A DNA stretch of 64,000 nt, taken from positions 1-64,000 of the forward strand of contig NZ_JASCIS010000014.1 in NCBI RefSeq assembly GCF_029968015.1. The letters run 5' to 3'. Position numbers and translations under genes: made by a program. Shown piece by piece: positions 1 through 8,011 of this stretch; the stretch's first letter is position 1, and each line of letters starts with the position of its first letter. This stretch comes from Streptomyces luteolus (GTDB lineage Bacteria; Actinomycetota; Actinomycetes; Streptomycetales; Streptomycetaceae). The notes under the pieces were generated by a model. That model ran no database searches. It was not told the origin of the DNA and worked only from the letters and a program-made list of their open reading frames with translations.

Positions 1-390
1 GGCCTCGACGGCGAGGACGACGACCCAGAAGAACCAGTACAGCCAGCCGATGGAGAACCCGGCCCACCGGCCCAGCGCGCGGTCGGCGTACTCGGAGAAC
101 GAGCCCGACGTCGGATTCGCCGCGGCCATCTCCCCCAGCATCCGCATCACGAGCACGACCATCACGCCGACGAGCGCGTACGAGATGAGGATGGCGGGAC
201 CGGCCGCCGCGATACCGGCACTGGAGCCGACGAAGAGGCCGGCTCCGATCACACCACCGATAGCGATCATGGAAAGGTGGCGGTTCTTGAGCCCCGCCTT
301 CAGGCCGTCACCGGACGGGACGGGCGAAGAGCTCTGCTCGGCGGGGCCGGACGGTGCGGCCACCTTGGTGGTCGTCGACTGCTCGCTCAT
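1..390 (-). CDS. Amino acid permease (APC family), 3' part missing
   Basis: Only the first 130 codons lie in the window; the gene runs off the left edge. The start is the ATG at 390. A polar N-terminus of about 35 residues leads into a segment reading HLSMIAIGGVIGAGLFVGSS, the typical first transmembrane helix of the amino acid-polyamine-organocation superfamily with its glycine-rich substrate motif. A second hydrophobic helix (GPAILISYALVGVMVVLVM) and the conserved GEMAAANPTSGSFSEYA loop follow. This is the pattern of GABA, asparagine or aromatic amino acid permeases that import substrate with protons. The substrate cannot be told from this fragment. Confidence 0.9.
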   Translation of the reverse strand, partial: MSEQSTTTKVAAPSGPAEQSSSPVPSGDGLKAGLKNRHLSMIAIGGVIGAGLFVGSSAGIAAAGPAILISYALVGVMVVLVMRMLGEMAAANPTSGSFSEYADRALGRWAGFSIGWLYWFFWVVVLAVEA

Positions 391-908
391 GGGTTCCTCG
401 GAGTTCGAAGGAGTGCGGGCCGTGCTTCAGCAAGGAATTGAGGGGGGAGTTGAGGGGAGTTGAGGCAGTGCCGCGGCATGGGCGGGCCCGGGCACGCCGC
501 GGCGAGCTCAGGTCCGGTTTCGGGAGTGCTGTACGCGAGGGTGCGGGCGAGGTGCACCGTGTGGCCGGGTGGGCCTTGCGTACGGCAGATTCCGCACTGT
601 TTCCAGTGGGCGCCGATTCCGGCGGCTGAGGGGACGTCCGTTCAGCGGACCGACGCCGATGCGGTGCCCGGGCGCCCCTTCAGGTCCATGACCGTAGGCC
701 ATGAATGAGGTCACAAGCTTTGAGCATGTGTATGAAACGGCGACTCAGGACTCTTGCATCTGTCCATGGTGCGGGCGAGCGGCCGATCCTACGGTCGCTG
801 TACGCGGGAATCCGCCGGGTGACCCCCGGCGCTCCCCTTCGGTCAGGGGGCCTCATCGGGCCCGGCGAGACCTGACGCTCCCCTCAACTCATCGGTCGCG
901 GCCGGTCG
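391..908. other. Intergenic region between permease and gluD
   Basis: No convincing gene lies here. The permease promoter should be in the part nearest 390, where a short purine-rich direct repeat (GGAGTTGAGG-like, about 440-465) sits just upstream of its start. Short reading frames on both strands lack Streptomyces third-position GC bias or a ribosome site. I found no clear terminator for the glu operon; only a weak CCCCC/GGGGG pairing near 820-855 is visible. Confidence 0.5.
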
Positions 909-1841
909 TCATGTGCTGGAGGTGCCGCCCGCTCCGCCGAGATCGTCATGACTCACGCGCTCGCCCGGTGTCGCCAGTTGGTCGACCGCGTCCGCGCCGA
1001 CCACCGCGCCGGTGGACCTCTTGCCGCGCCGCAGCCTGCTTTCCAACCAGCTCGCGAACGACGTGAGCGCGAAGTTCAGTACGACGAAGACGACCGCGAC
1101 CACGGTGAAGCTGGCGATGGTGTTCGCACCGTAGTTCGCGCTCATCGGGCGTACCGACGCGAGGAGTTCGGAGAAGCCGAGCAGTGCGCCGCCCAGGGCG
1201 GTGTCCTTCACGATGACCACGAGCTGGCTGACGATCGCCGGGAGCATCGCGGTGACCGACTGCGGCAGTAGCACGTGCCGCATGACTTGGCTCTTGCGCA
1301 TGCCGATCGCCTTGGCCGCGTCGCTCTGGCCGCTGGGCAGGGACAGGATTCCGGCTCGTACGATCTCCGCGAGTACGGAGGCGTTGTAGAGGACGAGTCC
1401 GGTGACCACGGCGTACAGCGGCCGGCTGTCGGGGCTGATGTCGGTGAACTCGGAGTACGCGGCGTTCGCGAAGAGCATCAGGATCAGCACCGGGATGGCG
1501 CGGAAGAACTCCACGACGATCCCGGCCGTACTCCGCACCCACCAGTGCTCGGAGAGCCGGGCGATGCCGAACAGAGCTCCCAGCGGCAGCGCGATGACCA
1601 TGGCCAGTGAAGCGGCGATGAGCGTGTTCTCCAGACCTGGCAGGAGGTACGTGGACCAGGCGCGGGAATCCGTGAAGAAGGGCCGCCACTTGACCCACTC
1701 CAGTTGGTTCTTGTCGGCGAGGCTCTGCACCACCCACCAGACCAGAGCGGCGAGTGCGATCAGGAACAGCACCGTGAGCAGCACATTGCGCTTCTTGGCA
1801 CGCGGTCCCGGGACGTCGTACAGGACGGACCGCGAGCTCAT
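909..1841 (-). CDS. gluD: Glutamate-type ABC transporter permease GluD
   Basis: This 310-residue inner-membrane permease is the last gene of a four-gene polar amino acid importer. After a cytoplasmic lead (about residues 1-20) come a first helix near 22-40 and a long periplasmic-side stretch. The HisM-type core then has the EAA loop AAKAIGMRKSQVMRHVLLPQ, which docks on the ATPase GluA. The tail after about residue 270 is long, charged and probably disordered, as in actinobacterial GluD. Its ATG at 1841 overlaps the gluC stop by four bases, so the two are translationally coupled. Glutamate is inferred from resemblance to the Corynebacterium/Streptomyces GluABCD family; aspartate or glutamine remain possible. 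Confidence 0.85.
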   Translation of the reverse strand: MSSRSVLYDVPGPRAKKRNVLLTVLFLIALAALVWWVVQSLADKNQLEWVKWRPFFTDSRAWSTYLLPGLENTLIAASLAMVIALPLGALFGIARLSEHWWVRSTAGIVVEFFRAIPVLILMLFANAAYSEFTDISPDSRPLYAVVTGLVLYNASVLAEIVRAGILSLPSGQSDAAKAIGMRKSQVMRHVLLPQSVTAMLPAIVSQLVVIVKDTALGGALLGFSELLASVRPMSANYGANTIASFTVVAVVFVVLNFALTSFASWLESRLRRGKRSTGAVVGADAVDQLATPGERVSHDDLGGAGGTSST

Positions 1842-2503
1842 CGCCGCACCGAAACCTTCTTGCTCACCCAGCCGAGGAACAGTCCGGTCGGCAGGGTGAG
1901 GCAGATGAATCCGAACGCGAAGATGGCGGAGATGAGGATGAGTTGAGCCTCGTTCTCGATCATGACCCGCATCAGCGCCGCGGCCTCGGCGACACCGATC
2001 GCGGCGGCCACCGTGGTGTTCTTGGTCAGGGCGATCAGCACGCTCGCCAGCGGCCCCACCACGGAACGGAACGCCTGGGGAAGGACGATGAGCCTCAGCA
2101 CCTGGGGGAAGTTCAGGCCGATGGCACGCGCCGCCTCGGTCTGGCCGACGGGCACCGTGTTGATGCCGGACCGCAGCGCCTCACAGACGAACGACGAGGT
2201 GTAGGCGGTCAGACCGAGCACGGCGAGCCGGAAGTTGATCGTCGTGAAGTCGGCGGCGCCGAGCGTGACGCCGAGCGTCTGGAACAGGCCGAGCGAGGTG
2301 AAGACGATGACCACGGTGAGCGGGATGTTCCGGACCACGTTGACGTAGGCGGTGCCGAAGCCGCGCATCAGGGGCACGGGGCTGACGCGCATGGCGGCAA
2401 GGACCGTTCCCCAGATCAGGGAGCCGACAGCGGAATAGAACGTGAGCTGCACCGTCACCCAGAAGGCAGCAAGGAGGTCGTAACCCTTGAGAAAGTCGAA
2501 CAC
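1838..2503 (-). CDS. gluC: Glutamate-type ABC transporter permease GluC
   Basis: A permease of 221 residues with the start taken as the GTG at 2503. The frame stays open upstream, but the extra residues are basic and unlike the family, and a GGAAGGCGGG ribosome site precedes this GTG. The protein begins FDFLKGYDLLAAFWVTVQLT, typical of the HisM/GlnP family. The EAA motif is TEAARAIGLNFPQVLRLIVLPQ-like, with GLNFPQVLRLIVLPQ clearly visible. It lies between gluB (71 bp gap) and gluD (4 bp overlap) and should form the heterodimeric channel with GluD. Confidence 0.85.
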   Translation of the reverse strand: MFDFLKGYDLLAAFWVTVQLTFYSAVGSLIWGTVLAAMRVSPVPLMRGFGTAYVNVVRNIPLTVVIVFTSLGLFQTLGVTLGAADFTTINFRLAVLGLTAYTSSFVCEALRSGINTVPVGQTEAARAIGLNFPQVLRLIVLPQAFRSVVGPLASVLIALTKNTTVAAAIGVAEAAALMRVMIENEAQLILISAIFAFGFICLTLPTGLFLGWVSKKVSVRR

Positions 2504-2574
2504 GGCCCGCCTTCCGCGTGGGTGAAGAGCGAGGCGCGCCGCTTTCCAGGGCGGCGCGCCGTGGGGCATCCGCT

Positions 2575-3411
2575 TCAGTCGACGATGACGCCGATCTTCG
2601 GTGCGGGCTCGTTCTTGTAATTGGCCGGGCCGAAGTTCTTCTCCACGGCCGCGTCCCAGGAGCCGTCCTCGACCATCTTCTCCAGGGCGGTGTTGATCTG
2701 CGCCTTGAGATCGCTGCCCTGCTGGACTCCGATTCCGTAGTTCTCATTGCTCAGCTTGAATCCGCCGAGCTTGAACTTGCCCTTGAACTCGGACTGCGCC
2801 GCATAACCGGCGAGAATCGAGTCATCGGTGGTCAGGGCGTCGATGACCTTGTTCTCAAGACCGGTCAGGCACTCCGAGTACCCGCCGTACTCCTGCAGTT
2901 GAGCCTTGGGCGCGATCTCGTCCTTGACGTTCTGCGCCGAGGTGGAGCCGGTGACCGAGCAGAGTTTCTTGTCGTTGAGGTCCGCGGGCTTCTTGATGGT
3001 GTCGTCGTCCGCCCGGATCAGGACGTCCTGGTGTGCCAGGAGGTAGGGGCCGGCGAAGTCGACCTTCTGCTCGCGCTCGGGGGTGATCGAGTACGAGGCG
3101 GCGATGAAGTCGACATCGCCGCGCTGGAGCAGCGTCTCGCGGTCGGCGCTCTTGGCTTCCTTCCACTCGATGTCGCCGGGCTCATGCCCGAGCTCCTTGG
3201 CGACGTACGTGGCCACGTCGACGTCGAAGCCGGTGTATTTGCCGTCGGGGGTCTTCAGGCCGACGCCCGGCTGGTCGTACTTGATTCCGATGGTGATCTT
3301 CTCGTCGCCCGAGCTCGTGTCGGCGGCGTCTTCCGAGCCACAGCCGGCGGCGGCCAGGGACAGCACGAACGCGGCGGCGGCCGCCGCCGCTGTGACCTTA
3401 TGAGGCTTCAT
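2575..3411 (-). CDS. gluB: Glutamate-type ABC transporter binding lipoprotein GluB
   Basis: The extracytoplasmic solute receptor of the importer, 278 residues. The N-terminus has Lys2 and Lys5, a hydrophobic core, and the lipobox LAAAGC with the lipidated cysteine at residue 24. The mature part starts with a short Ser/Asp linker, then ITIGIKYDQPGVGLKTPDG, typical of SBP_bac_3 (polar amino acid) receptors. An upstream in-frame ATG at 3420 is rejected because the AGGAA ribosome site abuts it, whereas it sits nine bases before the ATG at 3411. It lies 33 bp after gluA and 71 bp before gluC. Confidence 0.9.
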   Translation of the reverse strand: MKPHKVTAAAAAAAFVLSLAAAGCGSEDAADTSSGDEKITIGIKYDQPGVGLKTPDGKYTGFDVDVATYVAKELGHEPGDIEWKEAKSADRETLLQRGDVDFIAASYSITPEREQKVDFAGPYLLAHQDVLIRADDDTIKKPADLNDKKLCSVTGSTSAQNVKDEIAPKAQLQEYGGYSECLTGLENKVIDALTTDDSILAGYAAQSEFKGKFKLGGFKLSNENYGIGVQQGSDLKAQINTALEKMVEDGSWDAAVEKNFGPANYKNEPAPKIGVIVD

Positions 3412-3444
3412 GGTGACCATTTCCTAGTGCTCAAGGCCCCCGGA

Positions 3445-4233
3445 TCAGTGGTGCAGGATTTTCGAGAGGAAGTCTTTGGCGCGCTCGCTGCTCGGGTCGC
3501 TGAAGAATTGAGCGGGCGTTGTCTCCTCCACGATCCGGCCGTCCGCCATGAACACCACGCGGTTCGCGGCCGAACGGGCGAATCCCATCTCGTGGGTGAC
3601 GACGACCATGGTCATCCCGTCAAGGGCGAGCTGCCGCATCACTTCAAGGACCTCGTTGATCATCTCGGGATCGAGTGCGGAGGTCGGCTCGTCGAAGAGC
3701 ATGATCTTCGGGTCCATGGCCAGTGCTCGGGCGATCGCGACGCGTTGCTGCTGGCCACCGGAGAGCTGGGCGGGGTATTTCTCCGCCTGGGAGGCGACAC
3801 CCACCCGGTCGAGAAGCCGGCGCGCCCGGTCGTCCGCGGCCTTCTTTTCCTTCTTGCGTACCTTGACCTGGCCGAGCGTCACGTTGTGCAGAACGGTTTT
3901 GTGTGCGAAGAGGTTGAACGACTGGAAAACCATGCCCACATCGGCCCGCAAAGCTGCCAGCTCGCGGCCTTCGGCGGGCAGGGGCTTTCCGTCGATGACG
4001 ATCTCACCGGAGTCGATGGTCTCCAGGCGGTTGATGGCGCGGCACAGCGTGGATTTCCCGCCGCCGGACGGCCCGATGACGACGACGACCTCACCCCGCG
4101 CAATTCTCAGGTCGATGTTCTGGAGGACATGGAGCTCGCCGAAGTGCTTGTTGACGTTGCTCAGCACGACCAGATCGCCCGTGGCCGGGGCTGGAATTTC
4201 CTTGGTCACGGCTACTCCGCTCATTGCTTTCAT
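3445..4233 (-). CDS. gluA: Glutamate-type ABC transporter ATPase GluA
   Basis: The cytoplasmic ATPase of the importer, 262 residues, first gene of gluABCD. Walker A is GPSGGGKST (54-62), the ABC signature is LSGGQ (157-161), Walker B is IMLFDE (177-182), and the H-loop is VVVTHEMGF. This matches the PotA/GlnQ-type polar amino acid ATPases. The reading frame extends far upstream through the neighbouring oxidoreductase gene; I chose the ATG at 4233 because GGAAGA lies six bases before it and family similarity begins at about residue 19. The operon promoter should lie in the 79 bp gap or inside the 3' end of the preceding gene. Confidence 0.9.
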   Translation of the reverse strand: MKAMSGVAVTKEIPAPATGDLVVLSNVNKHFGELHVLQNIDLRIARGEVVVVIGPSGGGKSTLCRAINRLETIDSGEIVIDGKPLPAEGRELAALRADVGMVFQSFNLFAHKTVLHNVTLGQVKVRKKEKKAADDRARRLLDRVGVASQAEKYPAQLSGGQQQRVAIARALAMDPKIMLFDEPTSALDPEMINEVLEVMRQLALDGMTMVVVTHEMGFARSAANRVVFMADGRIVEETTPAQFFSDPSSERAKDFLSKILHH

Positions 4234-4312
4234 AGTCCGTCTTCCAATAGGAAGCCGCACGCCGAGAGCGGGGCGGAACGCCTTGTGCCGCCTGGAGACC
4301 GCCGGTTCGTAC

Positions 4313-5752
4313 CTAGCCCCGATAACCCTCCAACAACCGCAACCACACCTCACTGATCGTCGGGTATGCCGGCACCGCGTGCCACAGCCGCTCGATCGGG
4401 ACCTCCCCGGCCACCGCGATCGTCGCCGCCTGCAGCAGCTCGCCCGCGCCCGGGCCCACGAAGGTCGCCCCGAGGAGGGTCTCGCGGTCCAGGTCGACGA
4501 CCATGCGGGCGCGGCCCGTGTAGCCGTCGGCGTAGAGGCCCGCGCCCGCGACCGCGGACATGTCCTGGTCGACCGCGCGGACCCGGTGGCCCATCGCCTC
4601 GGCCTCGGCGGCGGAGAGGCCGACGGCGGCCACCTCCGGGTCGGTGAAGACGACCTGCGGTACGGCGGCGTGGTCGGCGGTGGCCGCGTGGGCGCCCCAG
4701 CGGTCCGTCTCCAGGATCGGCGTGCCGGCCGCGCGGGCGGCGATCGCGGCGCCCGCGATACGGGCCTGGTACTTGCCCTGGTGGGTGAGGAGCGCACGGT
4801 GGTTGACGTCGCCGACCCCGTACAGCCAGCTGCTGCCCTGCACCCGGCAGCTGTCGTCGACGCTCAGCCACGAGCCGTCCGCCAGGCCCACAGTCGTGAG
4901 GCCGATGCCGTCGGTGCGCGGGGCGCGGCCGGTGGCGAAGAGCACCTCGTCGGCCTCGACCATCGCGCCGTCCTGGAGGGTGAGCGTGACGGTGGCGCCG
5001 TCGCGGACGACCGAGGTGACGGAGACGCCGGTACGGACCTCGGCGCCCGCCTCGCGCAGCGCGTCGGCGACCAGCTCGCCCGCGAACGGCTCCATGCGGG
5101 GCAGCAGCCCCTCGCCGCGTACAAGCATCGTGACCTGGGCGCCGAGGCCCTGCCAGGCCGTCGCCATCTCGGTGCCGACGACGCCGCCGCCGACCACCGC
5201 GAGGCGGCCCGGCACGGCGTGCGCACTGGTCGCCTCCCGGCTGGTCCAGGCATGGGCGCCGGGAAGGCCCGGCAGCTCGGGCAGGACGGCGCGGCTGCCG
5301 GTGCAGACGACGACCGCGTGCCGGGCCTTCAGGGTGTGGTGCTCGCCCTCGGGGGAGGTGACCTTGAGCTGCTTCGGCCCGTCGAGGCGGCCCTGGCCGC
5401 GGTAGAGGCGCACGCCGATGGAGTCGAGCCAGTCCACCTGGCCGTCGTCCTTCCAGTCGCTGGTGTACGCGTCCCGGTGGGCCAGGACCGCGGACGCGTC
5501 GAGGGGGCCCTGCACCGCCTGGCGCAGGCCCGGCACGCGGCGGGAGTCCGCGCGCGCGATGACGGGGCGCAGCAGTGCCTTGCTCGGCATGCACGCCCAG
5601 TAGGAGCATTCGCCGCCGACGAGTTCGCTCTCCACGATCGCGGTGCTGAGGCCCGCCGCGCGGGTGCGTTCGGCGACGTTCTCGCCGACCGGGCCCGCGC
5701 CCAGGACGACGACGTCGTAGTCGGTCGCTGCTGTTGCGTGTGGCTGTCCCAT
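4313..5752 (-). CDS. FAD/NAD(P)-dependent pyridine nucleotide-disulfide oxidoreductase
   Basis: A 479-residue flavoprotein of the dihydrolipoamide dehydrogenase / mercuric reductase class. The FAD Rossmann motif is GAGPVG (18-23). The redox-active pair is Cys49-Cys54 in [14 protein letters not shown] second nucleotide-binding fold begins [12 protein letters not shown], and the FAD loop is YGVGDV. The C-terminal dimerisation domain carries AYPTISE where lipoamide dehydrogenases have HPTxSE, so the catalytic His of the His-Glu pair is Tyr463, while Glu468 is kept. The start is the ATG at 5752; the longer frame upstream would run into trxC's promoter. It is divergent from trxC, so a thiol-redox role is inferred. 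Substrate unknown. Confidence 0.85.
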   Translation of the reverse strand: MGQPHATAATDYDVVVLGAGPVGENVAERTRAAGLSTAIVESELVGGECSYWACMPSKALLRPVIARADSRRVPGLRQAVQGPLDASAVLAHRDAYTSDWKDDGQVDWLDSIGVRLYRGQGRLDGPKQLKVTSPEGEHHTLKARHAVVVCTGSRAVLPELPGLPGAHAWTSREATSAHAVPGRLAVVGGGVVGTEMATAWQGLGAQVTMLVRGEGLLPRMEPFAGELVADALREAGAEVRTGVSVTSVVRDGATVTLTLQDGAMVEADEVLFATGRAPRTDGIGLTTVGLADGSWLSVDDSCRVQGSSWLYGVGDVNHRALLTHQGKYQARIAGAAIAARAAGTPILETDRWGAHAATADHAAVPQVVFTDPEVAAVGLSAAEAEAMGHRVRAVDQDMSAVAGAGLYADGYTGRARMVVDLDRETLLGATFVGPGAGELLQAATIAVAGEVPIERLWHAVPAYPTISEVWLRLLEGYRG

Positions 5753-5838
5753 ACTCGCCAGTCTTCCCGTATGTGTGCGCGCGGGCCACAGGGGCAGGGG
5801 CATCGGTGTCCTGAAGTTCCGGGGGGCCTGGAGGCACC

Positions 5839-5864
5839 GGAATAGGGAGCTGATCCGCGCCGTT
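5839..5864 (+). promoter_or_regulatory. SigR promoter of trxC
   Basis: GGAAT at 5839-5843 and GTT at 5862-5864 are separated by exactly 18 bases, matching the Streptomyces SigR consensus GGAAT-N18-GTT used for disulfide-stress genes. It lies 46 bases upstream of the chosen trxC start codon. S. coelicolor trxC is a known SigR target. Confidence 0.85.
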
Positions 5865-5910
5865 GTGCGGGGCAGTACGACGCATCCGACCGCGAAGAGG
5901 TAGGTCAACT

Positions 5911-6315
5911 TTGAGCACCCAGGAACTCACCAAGGAGAACTTCGACGAGATCGTGAGTGCGAACGATTTCGTCCTCATCGACTTCTGGGCGTCCTGGTGC
6001 GGCCCTTGCCGCCAGTTCGGCCCGGTCTACGAGGGTGCGTCCGAGCGTCACCCCGACCTCGTCTTCGGCAAGATCGACACAGAGGCGCAGCCGGAGCTCG
6101 CGCAGGCCTTCGGTATCCAGTCGATCCCGACGCTGGCGATCATCCGCGACAAGGTCGCGATCTTCGCGCAGCCCGGCGCGCTGCCCGAGGACGCCCTGGA
6201 GGACGTGATCGGCCAGGCCAGGAACGTCGACATGGGCGAGGTGCACAAGCAGATCGCCCAGGAGCAGGCGCAGCAGGGCCAGCAGGCGCAGCAGGCGCAG
6301 CAGCCCGAGGGGTGA
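5911..6315 (+). CDS. trxC: Thioredoxin (TrxC type)
   Basis: A 134-residue thioredoxin that reduces protein disulfides. The active site is WCGPC with Cys30 and Cys33 and the cis-proline loop is QSIPTL. I chose the TTG at 5911 because AGAGGTAGG stands six bases before it and the thioredoxin fold begins right after; an earlier in-frame TTG at 5863 lies inside the SigR promoter and cannot be translated from it. The C-terminus has an odd Gln/Ala tail (about residues 115-134, QEQAQQGQQAQQAQQ), probably unstructured. Disulfide-stress induction through SigR is expected. Confidence 0.93.
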   Translation: MSTQELTKENFDEIVSANDFVLIDFWASWCGPCRQFGPVYEGASERHPDLVFGKIDTEAQPELAQAFGIQSIPTLAIIRDKVAIFAQPGALPEDALEDVIGQARNVDMGEVHKQIAQEQAQQGQQAQQAQQPEG

Positions 6316-6320
6316 GCCGT

Positions 6321-6369
6321 CGTACGAGTGCCGGGTGCGGAGGAAGTCTCCGGGCCCGGCACTCGTGCG
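6321..6369. terminator. Bidirectional terminator between trxC and aldehyde dehydrogenase
   Basis: Arms ACGAGTGCCGGG and CCCGGCACTCGT pair around an inner CGGAG/CTCCG stem with a GAAGT loop. It sits 5 bases after the trxC stop and 26 bases from the end of the convergent dehydrogenase gene, so it can serve both. Confidence 0.8.
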
Positions 6370-6394
6370 TAGAGGCGCCCGTCGAAGGAGCGGC

Positions 6395-7831
6395 TCAGAA
6401 CGGGTACGTCGCCGCGTCCCCGCGCACCGTCGTCCAGCGCAGCTCGGTGAACGCCTCCAGGTTGGACTCGCCGCCGAACCGCGCGCCGGTCCCGGACGCC
6501 GCGATGCCGCCGAAGGGCGCGACGGCCTCGTCGTTGACCGTCTGGTCGTTGATGTGCGCGATACCGGTGGGGATGCGCTCGGCGAGGGCGAGGCCGCGCG
6601 CGGTGTCGCGGGTGACGATGCCGAGGGAGAGTCCGTACGGGCTCGCGGCGGCGAGGGCGGCGGCCTCGTCCTCGGTGCGGAAGGCGCGTACGGGCGCGAC
6701 GGGGCCGAACACCTCCTCGCGGTACGCGGGGGTGTCGTCGTCGACGTCCGCGAGCACCGTCGGCCGGTAGCAGAGGCCCACGTGGCTGCCGCCCGCGGCG
6801 AGGCGGGCGCCTGCGGCCGTGGAGGCCTCCACCAGGCCGTGCACCTTGGCGAGTTGGCCGGAGTCGATGAGCGGGCCGAGGTGCACGGGCTCGCGGTGCG
6901 GGTCGCCGACGGCGAGCGAGTCGGCCTTGGCGGCGAGGCGCTCCACGTACGCGTCGTAGAGCGAGGCGTGCACCAGGTGGCGGCCGGTCGTCATGCAGAT
7001 CTGGCCCTGGTGGAAGAAGGAGCCCCAGGCGGCTGTGGAGATGACCGCGTCGAGGTCGGCGTCCTGGAGGACGAGCAGGGCCGAGTTGCCGCCCAACTCC
7101 AGGTGGGCGCGCTTGAGATGGCGCCCCGCGGCCTCCCCGACGGCGCGGCCCGCCGCGGTCGAACCGGTGAAGGAGATGACGGGCACGCGCGGGTCGGCGA
7201 CCAGCGCCTGGCCGGTCGCGGCGCCGCCGGGCAGGACGTGCAGGAGCCCCTCCGGCAGGCCCGCCTCGGCGAACACGGCACCGAGCGCGAGGCCGCCGCA
7301 CACCGCGGTGCGCGGGTCGGGCTTCAGGAGTACGGCGTTGCCGAGGGCCAAGGCTGGGGCGACGGAGCGGATGGAGAGGATCAGCGGGGCGTTGAACGGG
7401 GCGATCACCCCGGTCACGCCGACCGGTACGCGCCGCGTGTACGAGAGCCGGGGCGCCTCGCTGGGCAGCACCTGGCCGGTGGGGCGGGAGGCGAGGGCGG
7501 CGGCCTCGTAGCACTCCTGGGCGGCGACGTGCAGCTCGAAGTCGGCCTTGCCGGGGACGGATCCGGACTCGCGGACCAGCCATGCGCGCAGCTCGTCGGC
7601 GTGTGCGGTGAACAGGTCACCGGCCCGGCGCAGTACGGCGGCCCGCTCGAAGTGCGGCGTGGCCGCCCAGGCCCGCTGTGCCGCCTGCGCGGCCTCGGCC
7701 GCCGCCGTGACGTCGTCGCCGTCGGCGAGGCCGAGCGTCCCGAGTTCCTCGCCCGTCGCCGGTTCGGTGACGGTGTGCGCACCGCCGAGCAGCGTGTGGG
7801 GCTGCCAGGTCTTCGGGTCGAGCAGGGGCAT
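6395..7831 (-). CDS. Aldehyde dehydrogenase (benzaldehyde/vanillin dehydrogenase-like)
   Basis: A 478-residue NAD(P)-dependent aldehyde dehydrogenase of normal length. The general base is Glu245 in HLELGG, the catalytic Cys279 lies in GQICMTTGR, the cofactor motif is FTGSTAAGR, and the conserved EEVFGPVAPV segment follows. The sequence GVIAPFNAPLILSIRSVAPALALGNAVLLKPDP resembles enzymes that oxidise aromatic aldehydes such as vanillin or benzaldehyde; that is inference from style, not a measured match. A palindromic operator-like site lies 91 bp upstream. The neighbouring PcaF-like thiolase fits a route from aromatic compounds to central metabolism. Confidence 0.88.
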   Translation of the reverse strand: MPLLDPKTWQPHTLLGGAHTVTEPATGEELGTLGLADGDDVTAAAEAAQAAQRAWAATPHFERAAVLRRAGDLFTAHADELRAWLVRESGSVPGKADFELHVAAQECYEAAALASRPTGQVLPSEAPRLSYTRRVPVGVTGVIAPFNAPLILSIRSVAPALALGNAVLLKPDPRTAVCGGLALGAVFAEAGLPEGLLHVLPGGAATGQALVADPRVPVISFTGSTAAGRAVGEAAGRHLKRAHLELGGNSALLVLQDADLDAVISTAAWGSFFHQGQICMTTGRHLVHASLYDAYVERLAAKADSLAVGDPHREPVHLGPLIDSGQLAKVHGLVEASTAAGARLAAGGSHVGLCYRPTVLADVDDDTPAYREEVFGPVAPVRAFRTEDEAAALAAASPYGLSLGIVTRDTARGLALAERIPTGIAHINDQTVNDEAVAPFGGIAASGTGARFGGESNLEAFTELRWTTVRGDAATYPF

Positions 7832-7860
7832 GCCGGGTCTCCGATCGACGTCGACGTTCC

Positions 7861-7910
7861 GCGTTGAGCGTTGAGCGTTGCGCGTTGAGCGTTGCGCGTT
7901 CCGCGTTCAA
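7861..7910. repeat. Short tandem repeats upstream of the aldehyde dehydrogenase
   Basis: Imperfect copies of GCGTTGAGCGTTGC follow one another between the gene start and the operator-like palindrome at 7922. The array occupies the expected 5' leader and has no coding potential. Confidence 0.7.
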
Positions 7911-7921
7911 CGAGTTAGTTC

Positions 7922-7936
7922 AGGATGCAACATCCT
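7922..7936. promoter_or_regulatory. Candidate operator: AGGATG-N3-CATCCT
   Basis: A perfect six-base inverted repeat, AGGATG CAA CATCCT, sits in an AT-richer patch (TTAGTTC on one side, AACC on the other). It lies 91 bases upstream of the aldehyde dehydrogenase ATG and beyond the thiolase stop. The size and symmetry suit a dimeric MarR, TetR or GntR-type repressor. No such regulator is adjacent; the nearest regulator is the LacI-type gene at 9286-10371. Confidence 0.5.
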
Positions 7937-8011
7937 AACCCTGGGGTACGGGAGTCAAGCCCTGCGGCACGCCGCCCGAGGAGCACTCAACTCCCGTACG
8001 TACAAGGGGAG

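Noticed and set aside
6048-7583. Long minus-strand frame overlapping trxC and the aldehyde dehydrogenase
   Set aside because: It reads through the terminator at 6321 and is Arg/Pro-rich; both real genes there have complete catalytic motifs in other frames.
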